A model generated the notes under the pieces. The model saw only the letters and a list, made by a program, of their open reading frames with translations, did no database searches and had not been told where the DNA came from. A stretch of DNA of 64,000 nucleotides from a candidate division LCP-89 bacterium (GTDB lineage: Bacteria; Electryoneota; B3-LCP), in NCBI GenBank assembly GCA_025774555.1, contig JALGVT010000002.1, positions 62,001-126,000 of the forward strand, given 5' to 3'. Of this stretch, positions 52,605-61,891 are shown piece after piece (the stretch's first letter is position 1; every line of letters starts with the position of its first letter). The position numbers and the translations under genes were made by a program.

Positions 52605-53831
52605 TCAGGGGGTGTACTCTTTCCAGCGGCGTTGTATGCCTAAAATTAACCCTATCGATACCATAACAGTCCAAAGAAAGGAGCCGCCATAACTCAGCAG
52701 AGGCAACGGCAGTCCTGTAACGGGCATTAATCCGACGGTCATGCCGATATTGATGAAGATGTGGAAAGTCAGCATGGAAGTGATGCCCGCGCAGACGATA
52801 GCGCTGTATCGCCCTTTTGAGGTAATTGCCGCTCTTATACCTCTAACAACAACCAGAAAGAAGAGAGCGAGAGCCGCAGTAACACCGACAAAACCCAACT
52901 CCTCCCCAACGACGGAAAAAATGAAGTCGGTGTGCTGTTCGGGTAAAAACTTCAATTGTGTCTGACTGCCATCGCCCAGACCTTTCCCTGTCAGTCCGCC
53001 CGAGCCAACCGCCACTTTTGATTGGATAACCTGATATCCCGTACCTTTCGGATCATCCTCTGGTCGGATGAAGGTCACCAATCGGCTTTTCTGATAAGGC
53101 TTCAACTGATTCCATAAATGAGGGGTTGCCAGGCTTATCCCGAGATTTGCAACGATCAGAAGTGTCAACAGACCCAGCCGTATTTTCAGCAGCCAGGCAA
53201 TCAGAATAAAAAGCGCCAGAAAAACAGTCATTGCTATCATATTTATTGAAGCGATAGCGGCGAGAATCGGACTGACTAAAATGAGGAGATATGAAAAAGG
53301 GGTGCCTGCGGCAATTGCTATGAAAATAAAAACGGCTGCAAAAACGATTGAGGTGCCGAGGTCGGGCTGCGCCACGACCAGCGCCAAAGGGAGGAAGGTG
53401 AGAGCAATAATGCGCAGCAGATGCGTGAACCTCCCCGGATCGAATTTTTTATCGGAGACCAGCCTCGCCAGGGCGAGGACCAGAGCGATCTTGGCGGGCT
53501 CTGAGGGTTGAAATGTAATGCCGCCAATGCCGATCCAGCGAGCGGCGCCTTTTGAAGGGTCGCCCCAAATCAGCACTCCCAATAATATCAGGCAACTCAA
53601 CCCATAGAACAGATAAGCAAAAGCGAAATGAACGCGCGGTGAGATCGCCGCAGTAATAATCATCAGTACCAAGCCTATTCCCGCCCACAACAACTGCCGC
53701 TTGAAAAGGTGGGGAATTCCCTCCTCATCTCCTGAAATTGCAGTAAAGAGCACTACCAGCCCAAAGATAATCAAGGCAAACGTGCCGAAGAGCAGCCAGC
53801 GATCCCACTCCTTAAGATTACTGAAGTTCAT
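52605..53831 (-). CDS. rodA: Rod-shape peptidoglycan glycosyltransferase RodA
   Basis: About 408 residues, ten membrane segments. SEDS-family motifs ARWIGIGGITFQPSEPAKIA, VVAQPDLGTSIVFAA, FLPEQHTDFIFSVVGEELGF and GLPLPLLSYGGSF are present. Polymerises glycan strands with PBP2 during elongation. The start overlaps the end of mrdA; GGAG precedes the GTG-ATG pair at 53834/53831. Confidence 0.95.
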   Translation of the reverse strand: MNFSNLKEWDRWLLFGTFALIIFGLVVLFTAISGDEEGIPHLFKRQLLWAGIGLVLMIITAAISPRVHFAFAYLFYGLSCLILLGVLIWGDPSKGAARWIGIGGITFQPSEPAKIALVLALARLVSDKKFDPGRFTHLLRIIALTFLPLALVVAQPDLGTSIVFAAVFIFIAIAAGTPFSYLLILVSPILAAIASINMIAMTVFLALFILIAWLLKIRLGLLTLLIVANLGISLATPHLWNQLKPYQKSRLVTFIRPEDDPKGTGYQVIQSKVAVGSGGLTGKGLGDGSQTQLKFLPEQHTDFIFSVVGEELGFVGVTAALALFFLVVVRGIRAAITSKGRYSAIVCAGITSMLTFHIFINIGMTVGLMPVTGLPLPLLSYGGSFLWTVMVSIGLILGIQRRWKEYTP

Positions 53832-55629
53832 CACCGCTCCTATCCATCTTCAGAGTAGTCTCTTCGGGTTTCGTCAACTCTGGAATCTCACATATCTCAA
53901 GATAGCGCGTCATTAACTTAACGGCAATCGGCGCTGCGTGTGTTGATCCGAATCCGGCATTTTCTACCACCACAGCCACCGCAATAACAGGATCGTCAAA
54001 AGGAGCAAAGCCGATGAAGAGTGCATGATCTTCGCCATGAGGATTTTGTGCTGTGCCGGTTTTCCCGGCGATATGCCAACGTTCATCCTTCAGCCACCAG
54101 GCAGTGCCGTTTTCACCTTCGATTACCTTGAGCATTCCTTCCCTTAAAATGTCAAATGTCGAAAGTTGAATATCGACGCTGGTTACTTTAGAGGTGTAGT
54201 TGATTTTTGTTCCGTCAGGGTGACGCATCTCCTTGAAAACATGCGGAGTACAGCTCTTGCCTTTAGTTGCCAGTATGCCACAATATCTTGCGAGTTGCAA
54301 AGGCGTTACCAGCAATTCTCCCTGACCGATGGCGAAATTTATCGCCAGACCCTTACTCCATTGCCCTTCGCCATAACGCTTGTCGAGATAGGCTTCGTCA
54401 GGCAGATTGCCTTTAACTTCATTCTGTATGTCGATTCCTGTCTTCGAACCGAAGCCATAAATCCGCATATATTTAGCCAGTTTCTTAACACCGAGCATAT
54501 GCCCTAATCTATAGAAAAAAACATCGCAGGATTGTTCAATTGCGTCAACCGGATTAATCCTGCCATGACCATCTCGCTTAAAGCAGTGATAAGTCCTGCC
54601 GAAATAATACGATCCCTGACAATTTTCGACGTAATTTTCATCCACCAATCCCTCTTCAATGGCTGCTGTCATAGTAACCATCTTAAAGGTCGAGGCGGCA
54701 GGATAACCGCTCTGTGTGGCGCGGTGCAGAAGGGGTACTTCAGGATCATCCTGAAGCATCTTCCAGTCGTCGCTGCGCAGCACACCGGCGAATATCTCCG
54801 GATCGTATTTCGGCGAGGATGCGATTGCGAGGATTTCACCATTATGGGGATCCAGCGCTACGATCGCGCCGCGTTTTTCTTCCAACAGCTCTTCGGCTAA
54901 TAACTGAAGATCAAGGTCGATAGTAAGATACATCTTACCGCTGTTCTGAGCTGGAATACATTTGTCAGTCAACTCACCGGTAATCTGTCCCAGCGCATTG
55001 ACGATCATATAACGATATCCCTTCTGCCCTGAAAGCATATCTTCATATTTTTTCTCTACTCCGCTCTTACCGACAATGTCCCCGGCTTTTTTATGAGGAA
55101 ACCGCTTCTTCTCGGATTCGGAAATCTCAGCGATATATCCGAGTGTATGCGGAGCCACAGAATAGGCATAGAAACGTTTGGGCTCAAACCTATAGCTGAC
55201 GCCGGCGAGATCGAGCGCCCGCGCTTTTCCTGCCGCCAGCAATTCGAAGTCGATATCGCGCGCAAGTTTAACAGGCTGGTAACTCTGCCTGCCGTGCTGG
55301 AAGACCTGTTCCTCGATCTCAGATACTGGTCTATTGACAATTCTGGCAAGTTCGATAAACGTATTTGGGTTACGGGATGCTTCGAGGGGAATTACAGAGA
55401 GGGAATAAGAAGGTCGATTCTCGACTATAACTCGTCCATGACGGTCACAGATCAATCCTCTGCCGGGAATCTCTTCGACTACGCGGATGCTGTTCGCTTC
55501 AGATTTTTCCTGATATACGCTGCTCTCCAGTATTTGTAACTGAAAGAGGCGCAGCCAGAGAATCAAAAACAGGATAACGCTTATCCCGAGGAGAATATTC
55601 AACCGGTTGGTTAAATTATAGTTGACCAC
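53818..55629 (-). CDS. mrdA: Penicillin-binding protein 2
   Basis: 603 residues. N-terminal membrane anchor (about 10-30), dimerisation domain (IPGRGLICDRHGRVIVENRP) and transpeptidase domain with Ser313-x-x-Lys316 (AASTFKMV), Ser367-Cys-Asp369 and Lys523-Thr-Gly525 (AGKTGTAQNP). Cross-links peptidoglycan in the elongation complex. Overlaps mreD by 14 bp and rodA by 14 bp. Confidence 0.96.
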   Translation of the reverse strand: MVNYNLTNRLNILLGISVILFLILWLRLFQLQILESSVYQEKSEANSIRVVEEIPGRGLICDRHGRVIVENRPSYSLSVIPLEASRNPNTFIELARIVNRPVSEIEEQVFQHGRQSYQPVKLARDIDFELLAAGKARALDLAGVSYRFEPKRFYAYSVAPHTLGYIAEISESEKKRFPHKKAGDIVGKSGVEKKYEDMLSGQKGYRYMIVNALGQITGELTDKCIPAQNSGKMYLTIDLDLQLLAEELLEEKRGAIVALDPHNGEILAIASSPKYDPEIFAGVLRSDDWKMLQDDPEVPLLHRATQSGYPAASTFKMVTMTAAIEEGLVDENYVENCQGSYYFGRTYHCFKRDGHGRINPVDAIEQSCDVFFYRLGHMLGVKKLAKYMRIYGFGSKTGIDIQNEVKGNLPDEAYLDKRYGEGQWSKGLAINFAIGQGELLVTPLQLARYCGILATKGKSCTPHVFKEMRHPDGTKINYTSKVTSVDIQLSTFDILREGMLKVIEGENGTAWWLKDERWHIAGKTGTAQNPHGEDHALFIGFAPFDDPVIAVAVVVENAGFGSTHAAPIAVKLMTRYLEICEIPELTKPEETTLKMDRSGDELQ

Positions 55630-56107
55630 GGCTGCGCCCCGAAAGGAAATGTCCGAAAGGGGAATAGAACCATACCAGTGTTATGATCCAGGTATAAAAA
55701 ATCCCCGGAAAAGTATTCGTCAGCAAAATCGTCATCCATCCGGCAGCGTCCCAGGGCTGTAAAAAGTATGTAAAGATAAAATAGACGAGCGCAGAACCTG
55801 AAAATATGATAGTGAGATACCGGGTTCTCGTTAAGACTTTGCCAAATCCCAGTCTGCCTCCCAGAAATCCCGCCATTGAGTATGCCAGTGTTCCCAGCCC
55901 GGTTATACCGCCGGTAAGAGTATCTATCAGGATTCCCAGTCCAAATCCCCAGGCAACTCCTGCGGTGGGACCCTCAGTTATCGCCCTTGAAATTACGAAT
56001 AGAACTACGAGATCGGGTTTAATTCCGTGGATAGAGATGAGGTCGATAAGAGTTATCTGGAGCAGAAGGATGAGCGCGCCTGCGCATAGAACCTTTAGCT
56101 GATTCAT
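55616..56107 (-). CDS. mreD: Rod-shape protein MreD
   Basis: 163 residues with about five membrane segments; the GVAWGFGLGILIDTLTGGIT and GTLAYSMAGFLGGRLG region is typical. Bridges MreC and the wall enzymes. ATGA overlap with mreC. Confidence 0.92.
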   Translation of the reverse strand: MNQLKVLCAGALILLLQITLIDLISIHGIKPDLVVLFVISRAITEGPTAGVAWGFGLGILIDTLTGGITGLGTLAYSMAGFLGGRLGFGKVLTRTRYLTIIFSGSALVYFIFTYFLQPWDAAGWMTILLTNTFPGIFYTWIITLVWFYSPFGHFLSGRSRGQL

Positions 56108-56916
56108 GGCTGCAAGATTCCTGAAGAATCGGGGTAAACGATAAAAACCTCTTCCAGTCTGGCGAAATTGACAGCGGGCGCGACCTCGACTTTAAGGAAA
56201 AGGCTCTCGGGGGCTTTTTTAGTACTGACAACCTTCCCTACTATGATCCCTTCAGGAAAAATACCATCCAATCCTGAAGTAATTACCTCTTCATCAAGCC
56301 GAACCGAAGCTGAAGCAGGGATATTTTCTACAATCAATCTGTTGCCGCCCGTCCAACTGGTGATACCGTTGACCCTGCAGATTGACAGTCGAACAGCCGC
56401 ACCGAGATTCCTATCGAGAAGGGTTTGTGCCACCGAGGTCTGCTCTGAAGTTTGAACTAATTTACCAACCAGCCCCAGGTCACTGATGACCGCTGTATGT
56501 TTTACGGCGCCCTGTTTCGTTCCAATATCGAGAAGGAGTGATCTTACACCAGAAATGGGATTGGTCGCGATAACTTCCGCTGAGCGAAGGTTCAGTTTCG
56601 ATTTGCTCCTGAAGTCCAGCAGATTACGGAGTCTTTCATTTTCGAGGAGCGCTTCTTGCGCCGCAGTAGATTCGATGTTTAAGGCAGCGTTTTCGGCGCG
56701 TAAGCGGGCATTTTCAGAGCTTAGATGGAGGATCGCTGGAAAGATACCGAAGGGTCTGGCAAGAACACTCAAAATATCGCAGGTTCTCTCCCGCGCAATC
56801 TCAGTTCCCTTCATGTCGCTGACCGCCATAAGCGTAAAAGAGAAAGCAATAGCGGTTAGCAGGGCAATCCAGGGCTGTAATGATTGCCCGTGAAACCTGC
56901 TCGACGTCCCGGGCAT
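56104..56916 (-). CDS. mreC: Rod-shape protein MreC
   Basis: 270 residues. N-terminal anchor, a coiled coil (LSSENARLRAENAALNIEST) and a beta-sheet periplasmic domain (VIATNPISGVRSLLLDIGTK, VISDLGLVGKLVQ). Scaffold of the elongation machinery. Three bp after mreB. Confidence 0.93.
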   Translation of the reverse strand: MPGTSSRFHGQSLQPWIALLTAIAFSFTLMAVSDMKGTEIARERTCDILSVLARPFGIFPAILHLSSENARLRAENAALNIESTAAQEALLENERLRNLLDFRSKSKLNLRSAEVIATNPISGVRSLLLDIGTKQGAVKHTAVISDLGLVGKLVQTSEQTSVAQTLLDRNLGAAVRLSICRVNGITSWTGGNRLIVENIPASASVRLDEEVITSGLDGIFPEGIIVGKVVSTKKAPESLFLKVEVAPAVNFARLEEVFIVYPDSSGILQP

Positions 56917-56919
56917 CGA

Positions 56920-57942
56920 TTATCCCTTCAAGAGAACTTTTTCATAGATTGAAAATTCATCCAATACCTTGCCAGTGCCGCGCACTACGCATGTCAGGGG
57001 ATCTTCTGATATGTTTATCGGCAGGTTCGTCTCTTCGCGCAGCCGCCGGTCCAAGCCTTTGAGAAGAGAGCCACCACCGGTCATGATGATGCCCCGGTCG
57101 CGGATATCAGCCGCCAGTTCAGGCGGTGTTTTCTCAAGAGAGGTTTTCAGCGCATCGACAACAGCGCTGACCGGTTCAGCCAGTGCTTCGCGAATCTCTT
57201 CGGAATTGATTTCGATGGCTTTAGGCACGCCAGCTATCAGGTCGCGTCCTTTCGCCATCATGGTCAACTCGTCATCCAGAGGCATAGCGGATCCAACAGT
57301 GCATTTAATGTCCTCTGCGGTTCGTTCGCCTATCAGAAGGTTGTAGTTGCGACGCATGAACTGGATAATCGCCTCATCCATTTCATCGCCTCCGATGCGG
57401 ATAGAGGTATCGGTAACGATGCCGCCCAGACTGAGAACCGCGATTTCAGTGGTGCCGCCTCCAATATCCACGACCATATTGCCCATCGGTTCGAGGACGG
57501 GAAGATCTACACCCATGGCGGCAGCCATAGGCTCCGCGATCAGGTACACCTCTCGGGCTCCAGCCTGTTCCGCGGAATTACGTATGATCCTCTTCTCAGA
57601 TTTCGTCACGCCGGAAGGCACACAGACGATGACCACCGGTCGGATGAGGCGGTTTTTGTGAACCCTGCGTATGAAGGCTCTAATCATCACCTCCGCCACT
57701 TCGTCATCATCGATGACGCCGTCTTTCATGGGGCGAACCACTTGAATGTCGCCGTGAGTTTTCCCCATCATGGCGCGCGCTTCATGTCCGATGGCGATCT
57801 CCTTGTGATCGAGAGTGCTGATCGCCACGATTGAAGGTTCGCGAACCATGATTCCCTTACCCTTGACATAGACAAGAGTGTTTGCCGTGCCCAGATCGAT
57901 TGCAATATCGCTGGAAAATACCTTAAAAAAGGAGAAAGCCAT
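56920..57942 (-). CDS. mreB: Rod-shape actin homologue MreB
   Basis: 340 residues. Actin-type phosphate loops IDLGTANTLVYVKGKGI and DIGGGTTEIAVLSLGG, adenosine motif IIMTGGGSLLKGLDRRL. Guides the peptidoglycan machinery. First gene of the shape operon. Confidence 0.97.
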   Translation of the reverse strand: MAFSFFKVFSSDIAIDLGTANTLVYVKGKGIMVREPSIVAISTLDHKEIAIGHEARAMMGKTHGDIQVVRPMKDGVIDDDEVAEVMIRAFIRRVHKNRLIRPVVIVCVPSGVTKSEKRIIRNSAEQAGAREVYLIAEPMAAAMGVDLPVLEPMGNMVVDIGGGTTEIAVLSLGGIVTDTSIRIGGDEMDEAIIQFMRRNYNLLIGERTAEDIKCTVGSAMPLDDELTMMAKGRDLIAGVPKAIEINSEEIREALAEPVSAVVDALKTSLEKTPPELAADIRDRGIIMTGGGSLLKGLDRRLREETNLPINISEDPLTCVVRGTGKVLDEFSIYEKVLLKG

Positions 57943-58024
57943 TTGGTTTCCCTTTGTATGTGAAGTTTATATCATTTAACTTTACAATATACAAATTATT
58001 TCCGTATTTTCATCTATTTATCGG

Positions 58025-59551
58025 TTAAAAACGACCCTCGTAGGTCAGTCTGAATCCATCAAAGGCTTGAACGGTTCTACACACGCCTGATGAGCATTTC
58101 AATCCGCCGCGTTCTCTACCGTAAAAGAGCATCAACCGCTGGCTTCGTCCCAGATCAGCCGAAATCTCTCCCCCAGCCCAGAAATCACCTTCTGTTTCAG
58201 AATAGACTGAAGATCGTTCGATTGACAAGTTCAGACTGCCTATGGAGGCGCGAGAAACGGTAACCGCTCCCCACTGATCGGTGTGATTTGAATCGTTTTC
58301 TTTGTCGCTTACCCACATATTCTCGAGATTTAGAGTCAACGACCAGAGAGCAGTTACACTGTAAGTCTCTTCGATGGCAAGACCAGTCTTCTCTTCCCAG
58401 AAGGTGGGATAGGCTTCAGCATTCCTGCCAAAACCGAGCTTTAAGGTCGATTCAGTAAACGTCAATTCACCTTCAAAGAACAGTTCCCAGAAAGCCCAGT
58501 CTTCTTGCTTCAGGGTAGGTAATAAGCTGCCGCCGTCGTGTCTGCTGGACCTGCTGAAATTCAGATCGAGAAACAGGACGTCGGAAGGTGAAGCCGACAG
58601 GTTAAGTTCAAAACCGACCTGATCGTTCATCAGCGGAACGTGCGGGTGTTTTATCAACAGATGTGTGGTGATTTCGCGCTGTGCCACCGGAGGGGTTTGA
58701 AATGGATTCTCGACACCGAAATTGTAGTATTTATAACCCGCCTGAATTGCCAGCCCGAGCATGGAAAAATCAGCGGACAGATAAGCGCCGTCGCCGGTCT
58801 TTACATCGCCGTCATCAGGTCGCCGCTGAGCGTATTCACCATACAGGTTGACAGGTCCTATACCAATGCCCGCGTAAACACCGGGAGTAAATCGCTTCTC
58901 GTAGGATATCCCCTCTTGATGAACCAGACTGCCACCGAATAAGATCCCTCTCTGCGGTCTGATTTCGAGGTTAAATCCGCCGACGTTTTCCTCCAGAACG
59001 TCATACCATGCGCGGCTCCTGCCGTAGATTGCCTTCATACGGATTTTCTTCGACCGGTAGGCGACTTTTCCACCGCGCAGTCCTGAATTGAAATAGAGAT
59101 CGCGGTTTTCATAAAGACTCAGGGCAACACCCTTACCGAAGGTTTCAGTAACATCGCCGCCCCATACTTCCCAATTTCTGCTGGTCCATTGAGCGTAAAT
59201 TTTATCATCAAAGCGGCGGGCATCATCGAGGCTTGTATAATCGATATCGTAATCGGATGCTTGAAGTTCCAGCAGGCGCAGACCAACCCTGAGTCTTTTA
59301 CCGAATGGTATCTTTTTAAACAAGGCTTCCGCCGTCATGAGCCCTTCGATGTAATTTCTCTGGATCAGATTATCAGGGAAACTCAAGCTGCTTTGGGTAT
59401 TGACTTCATCCCCGCTATCGAATCGCAGATACACGTTACCCCGGAAATCGACATTAGAAGCGCAGAGAGTCTGTACCACTATAAATTGAAAAAACAACAG
59501 AGGGAGAAACAGCAGAATTATGACAGCAAATCCCGGGGACGGTCTATTCAT
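58025..59551 (-). CDS. Outer-membrane barrel-like protein (DUF6029-like)
   Basis: 508 residues. N-terminal signal or anchor (IILLFLPLLFFQFIVVQTLC), then long repeated beta-strand pattern (FRGNVYLRFDSGDEVNTQSS, WEVWGGDVTETFGKGVALSL, RGGKVAYRSKKIRMKAIYGR) ending in FRLTYEGRF, a typical barrel end. Resembles proteins annotated DUF6029 in T9SS bacteria, from memory. Overlaps the TlpA-like gene by 8 bp and so is translated with it; together with the next two genes it forms an envelope cluster. Confidence 0.65.
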   Translation of the reverse strand: MNRPSPGFAVIILLFLPLLFFQFIVVQTLCASNVDFRGNVYLRFDSGDEVNTQSSLSFPDNLIQRNYIEGLMTAEALFKKIPFGKRLRVGLRLLELQASDYDIDYTSLDDARRFDDKIYAQWTSRNWEVWGGDVTETFGKGVALSLYENRDLYFNSGLRGGKVAYRSKKIRMKAIYGRSRAWYDVLEENVGGFNLEIRPQRGILFGGSLVHQEGISYEKRFTPGVYAGIGIGPVNLYGEYAQRRPDDGDVKTGDGAYLSADFSMLGLAIQAGYKYYNFGVENPFQTPPVAQREITTHLLIKHPHVPLMNDQVGFELNLSASPSDVLFLDLNFSRSSRHDGGSLLPTLKQEDWAFWELFFEGELTFTESTLKLGFGRNAEAYPTFWEEKTGLAIEETYSVTALWSLTLNLENMWVSDKENDSNHTDQWGAVTVSRASIGSLNLSIERSSVYSETEGDFWAGGEISADLGRSQRLMLFYGRERGGLKCSSGVCRTVQAFDGFRLTYEGRF

Positions 59552-60053
59552 CTATACTCTCGCCGCTGATCAGTTTCTCTATTTTTTTAACGAGGATAAC
59601 TTCGTCGCCGGGTGAATAGCCCTGATGTGTCTCAACGATATTGCCATCGCTGTCCAGTAGAACCTGGAAGGGAAGAGTATTTCCCTGGAGGAGATGGAGG
59701 ATTTCATTATCGGGATCGAGGAGCACAGTGAAGCTGAATTTCTTGGATGCCACATAAGGAGCAATCTTTGCTTGAGACTTCGGGGAATCTTCGGCGATCG
59801 TGATCAGTTTAAATCCGTCATCACGGTATTTATCAAGCATCGCCTGTAGATGTGGAAGCTCCTTTTTGCAGGGTTGACACCAGGTTGCCCAGAAAGAGAT
59901 CAGTAAGGGACCTTCGCCGAAATAGTCGCTGAGCGTGAAGAGTTCACCCTCCATGTCTTCAAGGGTGAAATCGGGACACTCGGAACTATACGCAAACGGG
60001 ACACAGAAGACTGCCAGCAACAATGCAGCGTAGAGTAGGTTTGAATTACGCAT
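59544..60053 (-). CDS. TlpA-family periplasmic thioredoxin-like protein
   Basis: 169 residues. Signal peptide, then a redoxin fold with CXXC as Cys59-Gln-Pro-Cys62 in FWATWCQPCKKELPHL and cis-Pro region GNTLPFQVLLD. Probably reduces disulfides in the periplasm. Its neighbour at 60878-61838 also contained a redoxin domain, so a shared redox theme. Confidence 0.88.
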   Translation of the reverse strand: MRNSNLLYAALLLAVFCVPFAYSSECPDFTLEDMEGELFTLSDYFGEGPLLISFWATWCQPCKKELPHLQAMLDKYRDDGFKLITIAEDSPKSQAKIAPYVASKKFSFTVLLDPDNEILHLLQGNTLPFQVLLDSDGNIVETHQGYSPGDEVILVKKIEKLISGESIDE

Positions 60054-60073
60054 TTAAATTCCTCTGGAGGCTA

Positions 60074-60817
60074 TTATTTCAGTTTCAGCGCTTTGCGGAA
60101 AATCTGCTGGTCATCACTGTTTAATCTGATAAAGTAGAGCGCCGACGGCAGATCAATTCCCCGGGCGTCTCTTCCGTCCCAGGTCAACTGGTACGATCCG
60201 GGAGATTGATTGCCTTCGTAAAGGCTGTTGACTTCCTGTCCCGCTAAATTAACCACGGACACGCGCACATTCGCAATCTCGTTCAGGGAGTAGCTAAAAG
60301 TAGTGCTCGGATTGAACGGATTCGGATAAGCGGATGACAAGGTGAAGCTGTGCGGTTCGACACGAGGTGAACCGGGCTCAACTGCGGTGCCGAAGTAAGC
60401 AGTAAAGGTGATGCTGATGGCAGTGCCCGGGCTTGATTCAGGGTAGGCGGTAACAGTAATGCTGCCCTGATCCTGGGTGGTTGAATCCGGATTGATATGC
60501 ACCTGAATGGTATCATCCAATCCGATTTCTAAAGGAACGGTAACAGAGTAGACTCCCGGAGGGAAACAGCCTACACTGGTAACACACCAGGCATACGTCC
60601 AATCCCCGATCTGTGAATCATCGAGTTCGAGGATGAAGCTTTCACCAGCGGATGAATTGTTGGTGAGCAGCGCGTTGAACAGGTTTTCACCGCCCGAATT
60701 TCCCGGCTGCACCGGATTATCACAAACGAAAGTGAATTCCTGCGCGAAAGCGAAAGTGGCTGTCACTATCAAGATAACCGCAGCCTGAGTCAATGTCAAT
60801 GATACTAATCTCTTCAT
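60074..60817 (-). CDS. Small secreted protein with T9SS-type sorting tail
   Basis: About 247 residues. Signal peptide (MKRLVSLTLTQAAVILIVTA), a beta-sandwich-like domain with two close cysteines (AWCVTSVGCFPPGVYSVT), and a T9SS type A tail (YPNPFNPSTTFSYSLN ... FRKALKLK). Binding role unknown. The ATG at 60817 is chosen because GAGGG lies six bases before it (an in-frame ATG at 60829 lacks one). Between the PEGA-redoxin remnant and the TlpA-like gene. Confidence 0.82.
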   Translation of the reverse strand: MKRLVSLTLTQAAVILIVTATFAFAQEFTFVCDNPVQPGNSGGENLFNALLTNNSSAGESFILELDDSQIGDWTYAWCVTSVGCFPPGVYSVTVPLEIGLDDTIQVHINPDSTTQDQGSITVTAYPESSPGTAISITFTAYFGTAVEPGSPRVEPHSFTLSSAYPNPFNPSTTFSYSLNEIANVRVSVVNLAGQEVNSLYEGNQSPGSYQLTWDGRDARGIDLPSALYFIRLNSDDQQIFRKALKLK

Positions 60818-60877
60818 GATAACCCTCATTTTCTTCTTGCTGATATATCTGCCCCGGTGGCAACTGATTTTTTAAAG

Positions 60878-61838
60878 TTAAAGTCCCAATATCCCGTCGA
60901 AAATGTCAGACAATTCTTCATAGGACGTGCCGGTCATACGAGCGGCGATATCACCGCCCGGTCCGACGACAATATTAGTCGGATACACCAGAACACCGTA
61001 GTTATTCGGACCGCTATAATCTGCGTCCCAGTCAAGCAGCAACTTAAACGTCAATTCGTGAGCGTTGCGCACATTGTGGACGCTTTCGAGGTCATCGAAG
61101 AACATGGGATCGATGCCCAGCACCTGAACGCCGTGCGGCAAATAGTCCTCATAAACCTGTTGAATTTCAGGAAATTCCTGATTGCAGCCGCTGCACGCTT
61201 CGTAGAAGAAGGTCAGCAGAACGATGTGCCCCCGGTAGTCATGCAGGCTGATCCAATTCCCGAAGTCGTCTTCGAGAGTGAAATCGATGGCGATATCGCC
61301 TGCATCATTGCCTATTGTTCCCGCCTGTAAGTTGAATGATGCGGAAGCTGTATCCGACGGATCGACTGCGATACTAATCAAGGCAGGCGTCTGGGTCATG
61401 TAGCCATCCAGGAACACTCGCCGGTCATCACCTGATCAATGATGATCGATGCTCCGGCGGGCGCTGATAAAACCTCAAGTCCTCCCGGTTCTGCGAATTC
61501 GAGCTCAAATTGCAATTGTGCGATTTCGTCTTCAAATACCTGGACAATTGATTCATTTTCGACGAACCCGCGTGCTTTAACCCTGATGGAGTGCGAACCG
61601 ATCGCTACGTTCTCCAGTGTATCGGGCGTGAACTGGTTGCTGGTGCTGCCGTCGAGGAAAATTTCGCCTCCGATGACTTCGGTTCCAGTACTGTCATAAG
61701 CTGAAACAGCTATACTGCCGGAAGCAACCTCTCAACCTCTTCCAAGCCTTCAATTTCACAGCCGGATATCATTACCATGAAAACGATAACCGATAAAGCC
61801 GACGGAAGCCCGCCAAGTCGTTTCATTATCTCTTTCAT
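60878..61838 (-). pseudogene. PEGA-redoxin lipoprotein gene with two frameshifts
   Basis: Three frames, read in order, make one protein of about 320 residues. Frame 1 (from 61838, or the ATG at 61826) gives a lipoprotein signal with lipobox ISGC. Frame 2 carries a PEGA-like segment (GGEIFLDGSTSNQFTPDTLE, IRVKARGFVENES). Frame 3 (61417-60878) carries more PEGA-like sequence and a redoxin domain with Cys-Ser-Gly-Cys (FYEACSGCNQEFPE). The first shift is near 61735-61745 and the second near 61424, each explained by one missing base (for example GGCGAG for GGCCGAG). Could be a pseudogene or assembly error; the redoxin part alone could still be translated from 61417. Confidence 0.75.
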
Positions 61839-61891
61839 CACAGACTATTGTGTTTAAAAAGTTATACGGCTGATCTACTGAAGAGTTAGAG

